From Acidimicrobiaceae bacterium (GTDB lineage: Bacteria > Actinomycetota > Acidimicrobiia > Acidimicrobiales > RAAP-2): a DNA stretch of 64,000 bases. Positions 1-8,095 of the stretch are shown piece after piece. The notes under the pieces were generated by a model that was not told the DNA's origin, did no database searches, and worked only from the letters and a program-made list of their open reading frames with translations. The stretch spans positions 1-64,000 of the forward strand of contig DAHUZT010000070.1 in NCBI GenBank assembly GCA_027315005.1. Direction: 5' to 3'. The first letter of the stretch is position 1. Each line of letters starts with the position of its first letter. The translations under genes were made by a program, and so were the position numbers.

Positions 1-606
1 ATCGCCGGCCACCCTCGGCGAGTTGAGGATCTTCTCGAGGTGAACCTCCTTCTTGAATTGTGCCCGAGGGTTGAGGGCCCCGTTTCGATGGTTCTTCCAG
101 GCGATACGGGCCATCACCGCCTTGAGCTCATCCGGGTCGACTCCGTACTTGTGGGCATAGGCGGGAACGAGGAACGAGAATGCCGCCGGAGAACTCAGCC
201 CGGCATTCGTCCCGTCGCCAACGGCCCGGATCCCGGTGAGACCCGAGTAGCCCGAGTCCTTCAGCTTCTCCACACCGACGGCCATGGCGAGGTCGTACGC
301 CCCCGAGGCCACGGCGTAACAGGCACTTCGAAATGCCTCCGAGCCGGTGGCGCAGAAGTTTTCGACGCGGGTCACCGGCCGATAGTCGATCTTCAGGGGC
401 TTGGACAGGGTGAGACCGGACTGTCCCGACCCCATGGTGCCGAGCCAGAAGGCATCGATATCGTCGGTTGCGACACCGGCCGAGTCGGTGCATTCGATGA
501 CGGCATCGGTGAGGAGATCATCGACGCTCATCTCCCAGAGCTCGCCGAATGGCGTGCAGCCCATGCCGACGATCGCCACCCGGTCGCGGATTCCTCTGCT
601 GGCCAT
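1..606 (-). CDS. Thiolase family protein (SCP-x/lipid-transfer type), 3' end beyond window
   Basis: The 202 visible N-terminal residues of a thiolase-fold enzyme begin at ATG 606, one base after the stop of the upstream gene. The start reads MASRGIRDRVAIVGMGCTPF, the usual opening of SCP-x-like thiolases, which act on acyl-CoA thioesters in carbon-carbon cleavage or condensation. The nucleophilic-cysteine segment NFCATGSEAF is present (Cys85), so this copy looks catalytic, unlike two other thiolase-fold proteins in the window. It is the last visible gene of a minus-strand operon with a crotonase, an acyl-CoA synthetase and a KAS/HMGS-DUF35 fusion. The C-terminal half, with the remaining catalytic residues, lies outside the window. 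Confidence 0.85.
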   Translation of the reverse strand, partial: MASRGIRDRVAIVGMGCTPFGELWEMSVDDLLTDAVIECTDSAGVATDDIDAFWLGTMGSGQSGLTLSKPLKIDYRPVTRVENFCATGSEAFRSACYAVASGAYDLAMAVGVEKLKDSGYSGLTGIRAVGDGTNAGLSSPAAFSFLVPAYAHKYGVDPDELKAVMARIAWKNHRNGALNPRAQFKKEVHLEKILNSPRVAGD

Positions 607-607
607 G

Positions 608-2185
608 TCAGTCCATCTCCTTTCCCCGGAGGGACCCCGGAGCCGCAAGCTCCCCGTCGGCACCGTCGACGTTGGCGGAAACGGCGACGGTGCCGGTGCC
701 GGAGATCCCGGAGGTGTCGGCGGAACGGGCACCTTCGCCAGGCCCCGCCCCGCGCCGGCCCTTCGAGACCGGTCGGGCCTTCCAAAAGTAATTATGCACC
801 CCCTGGGCGGTGTAGAAGCGCCGAAAGGTCATCTCGACCCGGGTTCCGATGGCCAGCTGGTCCGGATCGACGTCGGTCATCTCTCCCCGGTAGCGGCCTC
901 CGCCGTCGAAATCGACGACAGCTCCGATCAGGGGTGGCGAGGGGCTGAAGGCCAGGTGATCGACGGTGAAGGTGGCCACGGTCCCATACACGCCGGACAG
1001 GCGGAGGGGCTCCATCTGGTCGACGGCTCGACACGACAGGCAGACCCTGGTGGGTGGCAGGTGGACGAATGCGCATCGGCGGCATCGACTTGCGGAGAAG
1101 CCGAACTTCCACAGTTCGTTGCGGCGCACCGCCGGTGCGTCCGGCCGCTCCGGGTCGGGCCTCCGAGGCGGTTCCCGGCGGAGGAGGCCTCTCCACGACA
1201 GAAAGACGGCGTAGGGGAGTCCGGCCTGTCCCGACTCCACCTGCTCGGCCACGGTGGCCAGTCCCGATCGGTGCTGACGCTGGCGGATTCCCACCAGGTT
1301 CTCAGTGGTCCGCATGATGACGCAGTCGGCCCCGTCCCCAACGACGAGGACAGCGATGATCTGAGCGGGCTCGGCCCGTTCGAGCACGTCTGCCAGGGCC
1401 ACACCGGCCTGGGCTGCTCCCAGATTCCCGATGCTCTGGCTGTGGTCCGGGGCCAGCCGGCCACCGTCCACTCCGAGCGATGCCCGCACTGACCCGACCG
1501 CGCGGGTATGCAGCCCTGCGACGACGAGGTGGTCGACTTCGTCGACCGACAGCCCGCAGTCGGCCAGGGCCCGCTCGAACGCCGCCTTGGCCAGGGGTAC
1601 GAGGGAGACCTCGCCGAAGCGATCCTCCCACTGGCGGGATGCGATCTCACCGGGAACCCTCCACCGCTCGGTGACTTCGTCCGTCGCCGATCCTCGACCG
1701 AGCAGCTCGGCGGCTCCTCCGTCCGGAGCGAACAGGAAGGCGCAGGCACCGTCCCCTCCCTGGCTCTCTTCGGATCCACCAGCCAGGCCGGTGCGGAGAT
1801 CGGACAGCACGGCGAGTGCGGGTTGATCGACTCCGGTCCGCGCCGCTGACCGGAGCGCTCCCCATGCCGAGCGCACCGATCCACAGGCGTCGTAAGCCGA
1901 AGCCTCGGGGTCCAGACCCAGGGCGGCATGGACGGTGGTGGCATTGGTCTTGTCGAGATACGCCGGGTCGGGGGTCGCAAAAACGATCTCCGACGGACGG
2001 ACCGTGCCGGCGAGTTCGAGGCATCGACGTCCCGCTTCGACCCCGAGCGTGGTGGTGTCCTCGTCGAAGGAGGCCACCGACCTCGAACCTCGTCCTCGGG
2101 CTGTGCCGAAGGCGGCGCCGATGGAGGCCCGCTCGAGCCGCCAGAACGGAAGGTACACACCCCAACCCACGATGCCCGAAACCAT
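608..2185 (-). CDS. HMG-CoA synthase/KAS III-like protein fused to C-terminal DUF35 zinc-ribbon/OB-fold domain
   Basis: This 525-residue protein has two parts. Residues about 1-330 are a thiolase-superfamily condensing domain of the HMG-CoA synthase/KAS III kind, with a candidate Cys101-His226-Asn254 triad in DACGSV, AGLHTR and SIGNLG. Residues about 355-480 are a DUF35 unit: a zinc ribbon with Cys368, 371, 382 and 385 (CxxC twice), then an OB-fold. DUF35 proteins normally partner thiolase-like proteins as separate subunits; here one partner is built in. The last 40 residues are low complexity (G, S, A). The ATG has a good ribosome site (GAGGAGGGAGC). The gene ends one base before the thiolase start, so the two may form a complex acting on acyl-CoA. 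Confidence 0.8.
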   Translation of the reverse strand: MVSGIVGWGVYLPFWRLERASIGAAFGTARGRGSRSVASFDEDTTTLGVEAGRRCLELAGTVRPSEIVFATPDPAYLDKTNATTVHAALGLDPEASAYDACGSVRSAWGALRSAARTGVDQPALAVLSDLRTGLAGGSEESQGGDGACAFLFAPDGGAAELLGRGSATDEVTERWRVPGEIASRQWEDRFGEVSLVPLAKAAFERALADCGLSVDEVDHLVVAGLHTRAVGSVRASLGVDGGRLAPDHSQSIGNLGAAQAGVALADVLERAEPAQIIAVLVVGDGADCVIMRTTENLVGIRQRQHRSGLATVAEQVESGQAGLPYAVFLSWRGLLRREPPRRPDPERPDAPAVRRNELWKFGFSASRCRRCAFVHLPPTRVCLSCRAVDQMEPLRLSGVYGTVATFTVDHLAFSPSPPLIGAVVDFDGGGRYRGEMTDVDPDQLAIGTRVEMTFRRFYTAQGVHNYFWKARPVSKGRRGAGPGEGARSADTSGISGTGTVAVSANVDGADGELAAPGSLRGKEMD

Positions 2186-2233
2186 GTCCCGCTCCCTCCT
2201 CGATTCGTCGGACGGGGTCCGTACCCCGATGCC

Positions 2234-3880
2234 CTACCGCCGGGCGGGCTGGGCGCCCGTGGACCGCCGGGCGGGCTGGGCGCCCGTGTCGGCAGCGGCC
2301 ATGGCCTCCGCCCGTTCGCGCAGTGCCGCCCGGTCGGGCTTCCCCAATCCGAGAAGCGGGATCTCGTCCAGGTTCACGACCAGTTCGGGAGTCTTGAACC
2401 GGGCGACCCCCCGGTCGACGAAGAACCGAATGCACTCGTCCACATCGAGGCGGCCGTCGGCCACCACGAAGGCGGCCACCCGCTCACCCAGCCGCTCATC
2501 CGGAAAGCCGACCACCACCGCCTGACGGACCGCCGGATGCTGTTCGAGAAATCGTTCGACCTCTGCCGACGCGATGTTCTCTCCGGCCCTGATGATCACG
2601 TCCTTCAACCTGCCCACGATCGTCAGCCAACCCTGTTCGTCGACGACGCCAAGGTCACCCGTGGCGAACCACCCTCGGCGGACGGCCGCTTTCGTCTCAG
2701 CCGGGTCTCCGTAGCCCACGAAGAGCTCTGGTCCGCGGAGGTGGACCTCGCCCCGCTCACCGGAGGGAGCGCTCCGAGCGGTCGACGGATCGACCACTCG
2801 GATCTCCGCCTCGCCCACCGACCGACCATCGGTGTCACGGGCCCGATCGGGACTGTCGGCGAAGGTGCTCGTGGTGACGGTGGGTGCCTCGGTCGAGCCA
2901 TAGGTCCGCTTGACCGAGGCACCGAGCCGAACCCGGGCCTCGTCGATGAACTCGGGAGTGACTCCGGTTCCCCCGCACGAGATGAGCCGCAAGCTCTCCA
3001 CCCGGCGGCCGACATCGGCGATCTCCATCATTCCGAGGAACTGTGTGGGCGGTCCGATCATGAACGACACCGCGTGCTCGCCGACCAGGCGGACGCCGAG
3101 CTCGGGATTCCACTTCTCCATCAGCACGACCGGCATACCCACCGTTCCGGGAACCAGCACCGAGTTGAGCAGTCCGGACACGTGAGCCAGCGGCGATGGC
3201 ATCAGAGCCGCGTCGGCAGGTGTCAACCCGTGGGCAGAGGCCATCGACCGCGCCTTGTAGGCCAGGCCCCGGATCGAGTGCAGCACCGCTTTGGGCTGCC
3301 CTGTCGAACCGGTGGTGAACAGGACCACCCCGATGTCCGACCCGCGTCCGGGACCGGCCGGCATGGGACGCGCCTCGAGCATCGATTCGAAGCCACCTCG
3401 GTCACCGGTCCGCACGCCGACAACCCCGGCCCGCTCGGCGAGAGGCATTCCCTTGCCGGCGAGGAGCACGGATGGTGCGATCGCGCCGATCATGCGCCCG
3501 ACCTCGGCGGACCCGACCTGATGGTGGATGGGAGCGGCGATGGCCCCGTTTCGCCAGCAAGCTCGGAAGAGCACAATGGCCTCCCACCAGTTGGGAAGCT
3601 GCCACGCCACCACCCGACCCTTGCGCACGCCTGCATCACGGAGTGCGCCGGCGACGGACGACACCGCCATCTCCAATTTCGTCCCGTCGAGTCGAACCGG
3701 ACCATCGACGATGGCGGTGGCACCCGGCAAGTGCCGGCCTGTCAACAACCGGTCGAGCGTCGGAACGTCCCAGGCTCCCCCCGGCCGCAGGTAGCGAGCG
3801 GCGTTACCCTGTCGGTAGGTGGCTCGAAGGTCCGGTGTCCGGCCGTCCGGCATGCGGCGCATCGGCGTCCGAACGCTCAC
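2234..3880 (-). CDS. Acyl-CoA synthetase (AMP-forming)
   Basis: This roughly 548-residue member of the ANL superfamily activates a carboxylic acid to its CoA thioester through an acyl-adenylate. Visible motifs are the P-loop-like LFTTGSTGQPKAVLHS, the adenine-binding YGSTEAPT, ATGDLG, the hinge GRLKDVIIRAGENI, and a C-terminal lysine in GLGKPD. I chose GTG 3880 because it overlaps the stop of the crotonase (GTGA), a normal coupling arrangement; ATG 3862 or 3853 are alternatives. A longer frame runs to 4303 but lies inside the crotonase. The extreme C-terminus carries a duplicated GAQPARR from a 27-bp tandem repeat and is probably dispensable. Confidence 0.85.
   Translation of the reverse strand: MSVRTPMRRMPDGRTPDLRATYRQGNAARYLRPGGAWDVPTLDRLLTGRHLPGATAIVDGPVRLDGTKLEMAVSSVAGALRDAGVRKGRVVAWQLPNWWEAIVLFRACWRNGAIAAPIHHQVGSAEVGRMIGAIAPSVLLAGKGMPLAERAGVVGVRTGDRGGFESMLEARPMPAGPGRGSDIGVVLFTTGSTGQPKAVLHSIRGLAYKARSMASAHGLTPADAALMPSPLAHVSGLLNSVLVPGTVGMPVVLMEKWNPELGVRLVGEHAVSFMIGPPTQFLGMMEIADVGRRVESLRLISCGGTGVTPEFIDEARVRLGASVKRTYGSTEAPTVTTSTFADSPDRARDTDGRSVGEAEIRVVDPSTARSAPSGERGEVHLRGPELFVGYGDPAETKAAVRRGWFATGDLGVVDEQGWLTIVGRLKDVIIRAGENIASAEVERFLEQHPAVRQAVVVGFPDERLGERVAAFVVADGRLDVDECIRFFVDRGVARFKTPELVVNLDEIPLLGLGKPDRAALRERAEAMAAADTGAQPARRSTGAQPARR
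2237..2288. repeat. 27-bp tandem duplication at the 3' end of the synthetase gene
   Basis: The unit at 2237-2263 is repeated from 2264, identical over 25 bases. It sits directly before the stop codon and stays in frame, adding nine codons and giving GAQPARRST-GAQPARR. The 27-bp period preserves reading frame. It is one of several short tandem duplications in the window. Confidence 0.9.
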
Positions 3881-4794
3881 GAGGCGGGAACCGGTCCTTC
3901 CACCGCTCCTTCCACCACCAGACGGACCGGAGGCGCACTCCTCCAGTTCGGCACACCGTCGTCGGGCTCGGCCACCGGGTACTTGCTCTCGTGGATCTCT
4001 GCCCAATGAGAGTGGTTGAGCTGGTGGAGCGTGAAGCACGCTTGCAGCGAGTTGTAGAAGCCCATGTTGTCGACGGTCTGGTTCACCGACTCCTTTATCA
4101 TCAGCGCGGTCATCGTCGGAACCCGTGCGATGCGACGGGCGAACTCGAGGGTCCGCTCCGACAGCTCGGCCGCAGGAAAGATCTTGGACACCATGCCGAG
4201 CCGGTGGGCCTCCTCGATGTCGATGGCATCGCCGGTGAGCATCAGCTCCTTGGTCCGTCGCGGTCCGAACTCCCATGGATGGCCGAAGTATTCCATGCCG
4301 CACATGCCGAGCCGAGTTCCCACCACGTCGGCGAACAGGGCGTCATCGGCTCCGACGATGAGATCGCAGGCCCACATCAGCATGAGACCCGCCGAGTACA
4401 CAGTCCCCTGGACCTGGGCGACGGTGATTTTGCGGAGGTTGCGCCACCGAAGCGTGTTCTCGAAGTAGTAATGCCACTCCTGGAGCATCCGCGCCTCGGA
4501 CCCCACCCTGGTGGCGCCGTTGATCGTCGCCGTCCGGTGCTGATCGGGTCCCGGAGCCCGCTCGCTGATGGCCTGCTTGGAGCCCATGTCATGGCCTGAG
4601 GAGAAGATCGGTCCCACGCCACCGAGGATGACCACCCGAACCCGATCGTCCTCCTCTGCCCGGACCAGCGCATCGTTGAGCTCGACCAACATGCCTCGAT
4701 TCTGGGCATTGCGAGTCTCCGGTCGGTTGAGAAGAACGCGGACGATGTCGCCGCCATCGAGCTCCTCATAGGTGACGAATGTGTACTCGGCCAT
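3877..4794 (-). CDS. Enoyl-CoA hydratase/isomerase (crotonase) family protein
   Basis: This 305-residue crotonase-fold protein is expected to act on an enoyl- or acyl-CoA. ATG 4794 is preceded by AGGAGAAG, so I prefer it to the frame-extending start at 4821. Oxyanion-hole segments are seen at SSGHDMGS and GTVYSAGLMLMW. The segment where classical hydratases carry the first catalytic glutamate (FxxPExxLG) reads FADVVGTRLG, with no Glu, so a hydratase reaction is uncertain; isomerase, hydrolase or C-C lyase chemistry are options in this superfamily. It is the first gene of the operon leading into the acyl-CoA synthetase and lies 25 bp downstream of a 13-bp tandem repeat. Confidence 0.85.
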   Translation of the reverse strand: MAEYTFVTYEELDGGDIVRVLLNRPETRNAQNRGMLVELNDALVRAEEDDRVRVVILGGVGPIFSSGHDMGSKQAISERAPGPDQHRTATINGATRVGSEARMLQEWHYYFENTLRWRNLRKITVAQVQGTVYSAGLMLMWACDLIVGADDALFADVVGTRLGMCGMEYFGHPWEFGPRRTKELMLTGDAIDIEEAHRLGMVSKIFPAAELSERTLEFARRIARVPTMTALMIKESVNQTVDNMGFYNSLQACFTLHQLNHSHWAEIHESKYPVAEPDDGVPNWRSAPPVRLVVEGAVEGPVPAS

Positions 4795-4819
4795 GTGCTC
4801 TTCTCCTGACGCGGGTCTC

Positions 4820-4903
4820 ATCGTGGTATCTGATCGTGGTATCTGATCGTGGTATCTGATCGTGGTATCTGATCGTGGTATCTGAGCGTGGTATCTGAGC
4901 GTG
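4820..4903. repeat. 13-bp tandem repeat array upstream of the crotonase operon
   Basis: Six complete 13-bp units run from 4820 to 4897, followed by a 6-base partial unit. The first five are identical (ATCGTGGTATCTG); the sixth and the partial one carry AGCG in place of ATCG. The array starts 26 bases upstream of the crotonase start codon, in the leader or promoter of that minus-strand operon. The period is not a multiple of three. It is too short and has no spacers, so it is not a CRISPR. Confidence 0.95.
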
Positions 4904-5062
4904 TGCCCCGGTTGCTTGTGCGACAGCTCGCGGCAACGGTATACCAGCGGCCCGACCGTCCGCTTCCTGGCGCCGCTGTCGGCGAGACGGCTGCATCCTC
5001 TGGCGCAATCGACGCTCGGCCTGCGGACCGGCCGCGCTCAGTACGCTCGAGGCAAGGTCGGT

Positions 5063-5254
5063 TCAGTCGACGATGCTGAGGGCGATCTTCGGACACGCCT
5101 GCACCGCCTGCTCGACCTTCGACCGCAGTGCCTCGGGAGGCTCCTCATCGAGGAGGTAGAGGAGATCGTCGTCCCGCAATTCGAACACTTCGGGCGCGAT
5201 GGCCATGCACAGTGCGTTCGATTCGCATCTCCCCCGATCCACCACCACTCGCAC
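5063..5254 (-). CDS. Small [3Fe-4S]-type ferredoxin
   Basis: This 63-residue ferredoxin contains CESNALC (C-x5-C) and a distal CP (QACPK). That is three cysteines, the usual pattern of actinobacterial single-cluster ferredoxins carrying [3Fe-4S]. The middle cysteine of a [4Fe-4S] motif is replaced. The family start VRVVVDRGRCE and length of about 64 are typical. GTG 5254 is chosen because a -10-like TACACT lies 7 nt upstream, consistent with a leaderless message; a frame continues to 5353 but without family similarity. Such ferredoxins pass electrons to P450s, and the P450 at 10.5-11.7 kb is the obvious candidate partner, although it is not in the same operon. Confidence 0.85.
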   Translation of the reverse strand: MRVVVDRGRCESNALCMAIAPEVFELRDDDLLYLLDEEPPEALRSKVEQAVQACPKIALSIVD

Positions 5255-5565
5255 GGAGACGAGTGTACTCAGACCCTCTCCGCCGGGAACGGCCACGACA
5301 CGGGTCCCGCCGGGACCGGGACACATCAGGGAAGGCCACCCGAGAACCGGCAACGGCGTCCAGGCGAGAATGAAAATGGCGTTTTCCGCGCAGGCGGGAA
5401 GCTGTTACGCTAGGGCCCGTCCACGGGTGGGCCGCGGTCGTGATCGCCGTGAGTCGGCCTCGGCCAAACCGGGGGTCAGTACCGACAGATCGGCGAATCC
5501 ACGCCGGCGGCCGCGGTCCGGCGTAGCGGCCTCGGCGGGCCAAGCGAACGAGAAAGGCGATCGAC
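5255..5565. other. Intergenic region between divergent ferredoxin and amidohydrolase genes
   Basis: No gene is evident in these 311 bp. The left end holds the ferredoxin -10. On the plus strand TTTTCC (5382-5387) and TACGCT (5406-5411) are separated by 18 bp and could drive the amidohydrolase with a leader of about 150 nt; this is weak evidence. Confidence 0.4.
5262..5267 (-). promoter_or_regulatory. Putative -10 element, leaderless ferredoxin transcript
   Basis: TACACT on the minus strand ends 7 nt before the GTG at 5254. That spacing puts the transcription start at or next to the start codon. No convincing -35 is visible. It belongs to a set of similar sites in this window. Confidence 0.4.
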
Positions 5566-6777
5566 ATGGCTCCACGATCACTCGAGTTTCCTGTCTTCGA
5601 CGCAGACAACCATCTCTACGAGACGACCGATGCATTCACCAAGTACCTTCCGCCGGAGTATGACGGCCTCGTCCGCTACGTAGAAGTCAACGGGCGCACG
5701 AAGATCGCGGTGAACGGACAGATCAGCGAGTACATCCCGAACCCGACATTCGAGTACGTGGCGGCGCCTGGCGCCCAGGAGGAGTACTTCAAGCACGGCA
5801 ATCCCGAGGGCAAGTCACGCAGGGAGATCATGGGGAAGCCCATCCGTTCCCTGCCGGCGTTCATGGAGCCCCAACCGCGACTCGAGCTGATGGACCAACT
5901 CGGGTTGGATCGCGCCATCATGTGGCCGACCCTGGCCAGCCTGTTGGAGGAGCGGCTCAGGGGTGATCCTCCGGCCACCCACGCGGTCGTTCACGCCCTC
6001 AACCAGTGGATGCACGAGCACTGGTCGTTCGACTACGAGTCTCGGATCTTTCCCACGCCGGTGATCCATCTGGGTATCGTCGACGAGGCCATCCGTGAAC
6101 TCGAGTGGGTACTCGAGCGGGGTGCGAAGATCATCCTGGTCCGTCCGGCTCCGGTCACCGGCTTCATGGGGCCCCGATCGATGGCCCTTCCCGAGTTCGA
6201 TCCGTTCTGGAACGTGGTGGCCGACGCCCGGATCCCGGTTGGCATGCACGCTTCCGACAGCGGCTACCAGCGCTACTTCAACGAATGGGAAGGGATGACC
6301 AGAGGTGAGATGCTGCCCTTCAAAGGCGGCTCCGCCTTCATGGCCATCGTAGGTCACCAAGGCCGGCCCATCATGGACACCATCGCCTCGCTCATCGGGC
6401 ACGGGCTGTGCAGTCGCTTCCCCGAACTGCGCTTCGCTCCCGTGGAGAACGGCAGCAACTGGGTGCGGCCCATCCTCGAGTACATGGAGGGCGCTTACCG
6501 GTCGGCACCGAAATCCTTCGACGAAGATCCGGTCGAGGTGTTCAAGCGGAACGTCTACGTGCACCCGTTCCACGAAGAGGATCCGGTGGGACTGGTCGAG
6601 CTGCTCGGTGCCGATCGGGTGCTGTTCGGTTCGGACTATCCGCACCCCGAAGGCATGTCCGACCCCACCAGTTTCGTCGATGAGCTCGACTCGCTCGACC
6701 GTGGTGACGTGGCGAAGATCATGGGCGGAAATCTGAACCGGCTATTCGGCTTCGATCCAGCGACGTCGGCCGCCTGA
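5566..6777 (+). CDS. Amidohydrolase family protein (PF04909-like metal-dependent hydrolase)
   Basis: This 403-residue TIM-barrel protein of the amidohydrolase-2/ACMS-decarboxylase-like group starts with a metal-site segment DADNHLYE (D-x-x-H). Near the C-terminus it has the family signature FGSDYPHPEG, where Asp is the usual catalytic residue. Proteins of this group hydrolyse or decarboxylate small cyclic or aromatic acids and are common next to acyl-CoA genes in actinomycetes; the substrate cannot be predicted. ATG 5566 has a modest GAAAGG upstream. It is convergent with the MFS gene and has a paralogue at 32.1 kb with the same overall layout. Confidence 0.85.
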   Translation: MAPRSLEFPVFDADNHLYETTDAFTKYLPPEYDGLVRYVEVNGRTKIAVNGQISEYIPNPTFEYVAAPGAQEEYFKHGNPEGKSRREIMGKPIRSLPAFMEPQPRLELMDQLGLDRAIMWPTLASLLEERLRGDPPATHAVVHALNQWMHEHWSFDYESRIFPTPVIHLGIVDEAIRELEWVLERGAKIILVRPAPVTGFMGPRSMALPEFDPFWNVVADARIPVGMHASDSGYQRYFNEWEGMTRGEMLPFKGGSAFMAIVGHQGRPIMDTIASLIGHGLCSRFPELRFAPVENGSNWVRPILEYMEGAYRSAPKSFDEDPVEVFKRNVYVHPFHEEDPVGLVELLGADRVLFGSDYPHPEGMSDPTSFVDELDSLDRGDVAKIMGGNLNRLFGFDPATSAA

Positions 6778-6799
6778 GCACCCGCGCGGCGGGTTCACT

Positions 6800-8050
6800 T
6801 CATCCACCCTCATCCTCACGAGGGTCGTCGTGTTGCCATCTCCGTAATGCCGGGATGGCTGTGAGTACGACGGCACCGGCGACCCCAGCGAGGACCGCCG
6901 CGTACCCGTAGGCGAGGGACACACTGATTCCATAGAGCAGCCCCATGGCCAGATTGCCGACGAAGGCGCCGACGCTGCGGGCCGCTGACAGCGAACCCAT
7001 CCCGCGGCCGGCCCGGGACCCTGTTCGCAGCACAGACATGGCTGTCGGCTCGAGCGTCTCGACGATCCCGAGGGCGAAGCCGATGACGGACACCCCTACG
7101 AGCAGCACCGCCAAGCCGAGATGCTCACCGTAGCCGACCGCGATCACCCCTGCTCCGAGCGCGGCGCCGAGGTAGCCGAGCAAACCGAGCCGGGCGAACT
7201 GGTCGGCGACTCCGGCGCCGAGCCGGCCTCCGAGCAGGTAGCCGGTGAGTGCCGAGGTGGCCTGGAGCACGAGGAACGCACCGATACCGGCCAGGAGGCG
7301 GTCTCCGCCCTGGGCGACGGTGAGGACCGGGAAGCCGACGCTGTAGTAGGTGAAACCGTAGAGGGCAGCGGCGGCAACGAGCGGTCGGGCCCCGGGAGGG
7401 GGCGGCTCGGCCCGAGCCTGGCTCGAGACGGTGTCAGCTTCCCTGGGGCGCCGTCCTCCCACGCGGGCTCGCGAAAGCGACACCGTGGAGATCACCAGCG
7501 GAACGACCGTCGCCAGGAAGATCCACCGGAACTCCACCTTGGCAGCCAAGGCGACCAGCACATAGACGCCGGCCAGTGCTCCCCCGCCGACGTCCAACGC
7601 ATGGAGGAAGCCGAACGCCGCTGAGCGGTGCTCCTCTTCCGGTACGGCCTCGACCAGCATCACCCGCCTCGACGGGGAGCGAAGATTGCGGGCCCACCAT
7701 CCACCGGTGAGCATCCCGATCGCCCATACCGGGCTCGAGACCAGCGCGCAGAGCGACAGGAGCGGAATCACCGCATTGCCGGCCAGTGCCAACGAACGGT
7801 GCCCGACCCGGTCGCCGATGCGCCCGCCGGCATACGAGAACAGAGCACCGCCGCCGTAGCTGAGTGCGCTGGCGAGCCCGTACTCCCAAACCGGTTGGTG
7901 CAGGGTGATGACCAGGAACAGAGGGAACCCGGCGAGGACCGCCTGGTAGCCGAGATCGGCGAAGAACGCAGACAGCGAGATCGCCCAGACATCCCCAGTT
8001 CGCCAAGGTGCCCTGCCAGGTGCTGTCAACGCCGGTTGCCCAACGGGCAC
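6800..8050 (-). CDS. MFS transporter
   Basis: This 416-residue polytopic membrane protein has about 12 hydrophobic segments and a loop 2-3 motif GRIGDRVGHR typical of the major facilitator superfamily. The central loop at about residues 195-215 is hydrophilic (RPREADTVSSQ), separating two six-helix halves. The start is GTG 8050. It lies 45 bp downstream of the ACAD stop at 8096 and is probably the last gene of the P450-ACAD-ACAD operon. Uptake of the substrate or efflux of an intermediate are both possible. Confidence 0.85.
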   Translation of the reverse strand: MPVGQPALTAPGRAPWRTGDVWAISLSAFFADLGYQAVLAGFPLFLVITLHQPVWEYGLASALSYGGGALFSYAGGRIGDRVGHRSLALAGNAVIPLLSLCALVSSPVWAIGMLTGGWWARNLRSPSRRVMLVEAVPEEEHRSAAFGFLHALDVGGGALAGVYVLVALAAKVEFRWIFLATVVPLVISTVSLSRARVGGRRPREADTVSSQARAEPPPPGARPLVAAAALYGFTYYSVGFPVLTVAQGGDRLLAGIGAFLVLQATSALTGYLLGGRLGAGVADQFARLGLLGYLGAALGAGVIAVGYGEHLGLAVLLVGVSVIGFALGIVETLEPTAMSVLRTGSRAGRGMGSLSAARSVGAFVGNLAMGLLYGISVSLAYGYAAVLAGVAGAVVLTAIPALRRWQHDDPREDEGG

Positions 8051-8095
8051 ATGGATCCGACTCGATCGGAGATCACGAACGCAGGCGTACCCGAA

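Noticed and set aside
1928..4009. Long plus-strand open frame (693 codons)
   Set aside because: Antisense to the KAS/HMGS fusion and CoA ligase, composition typical of high-GC shadow frames, no motifs.
4820..4903. CRISPR-like array
   Set aside because: Units are contiguous 13-mers without spacers and there are no cas genes.
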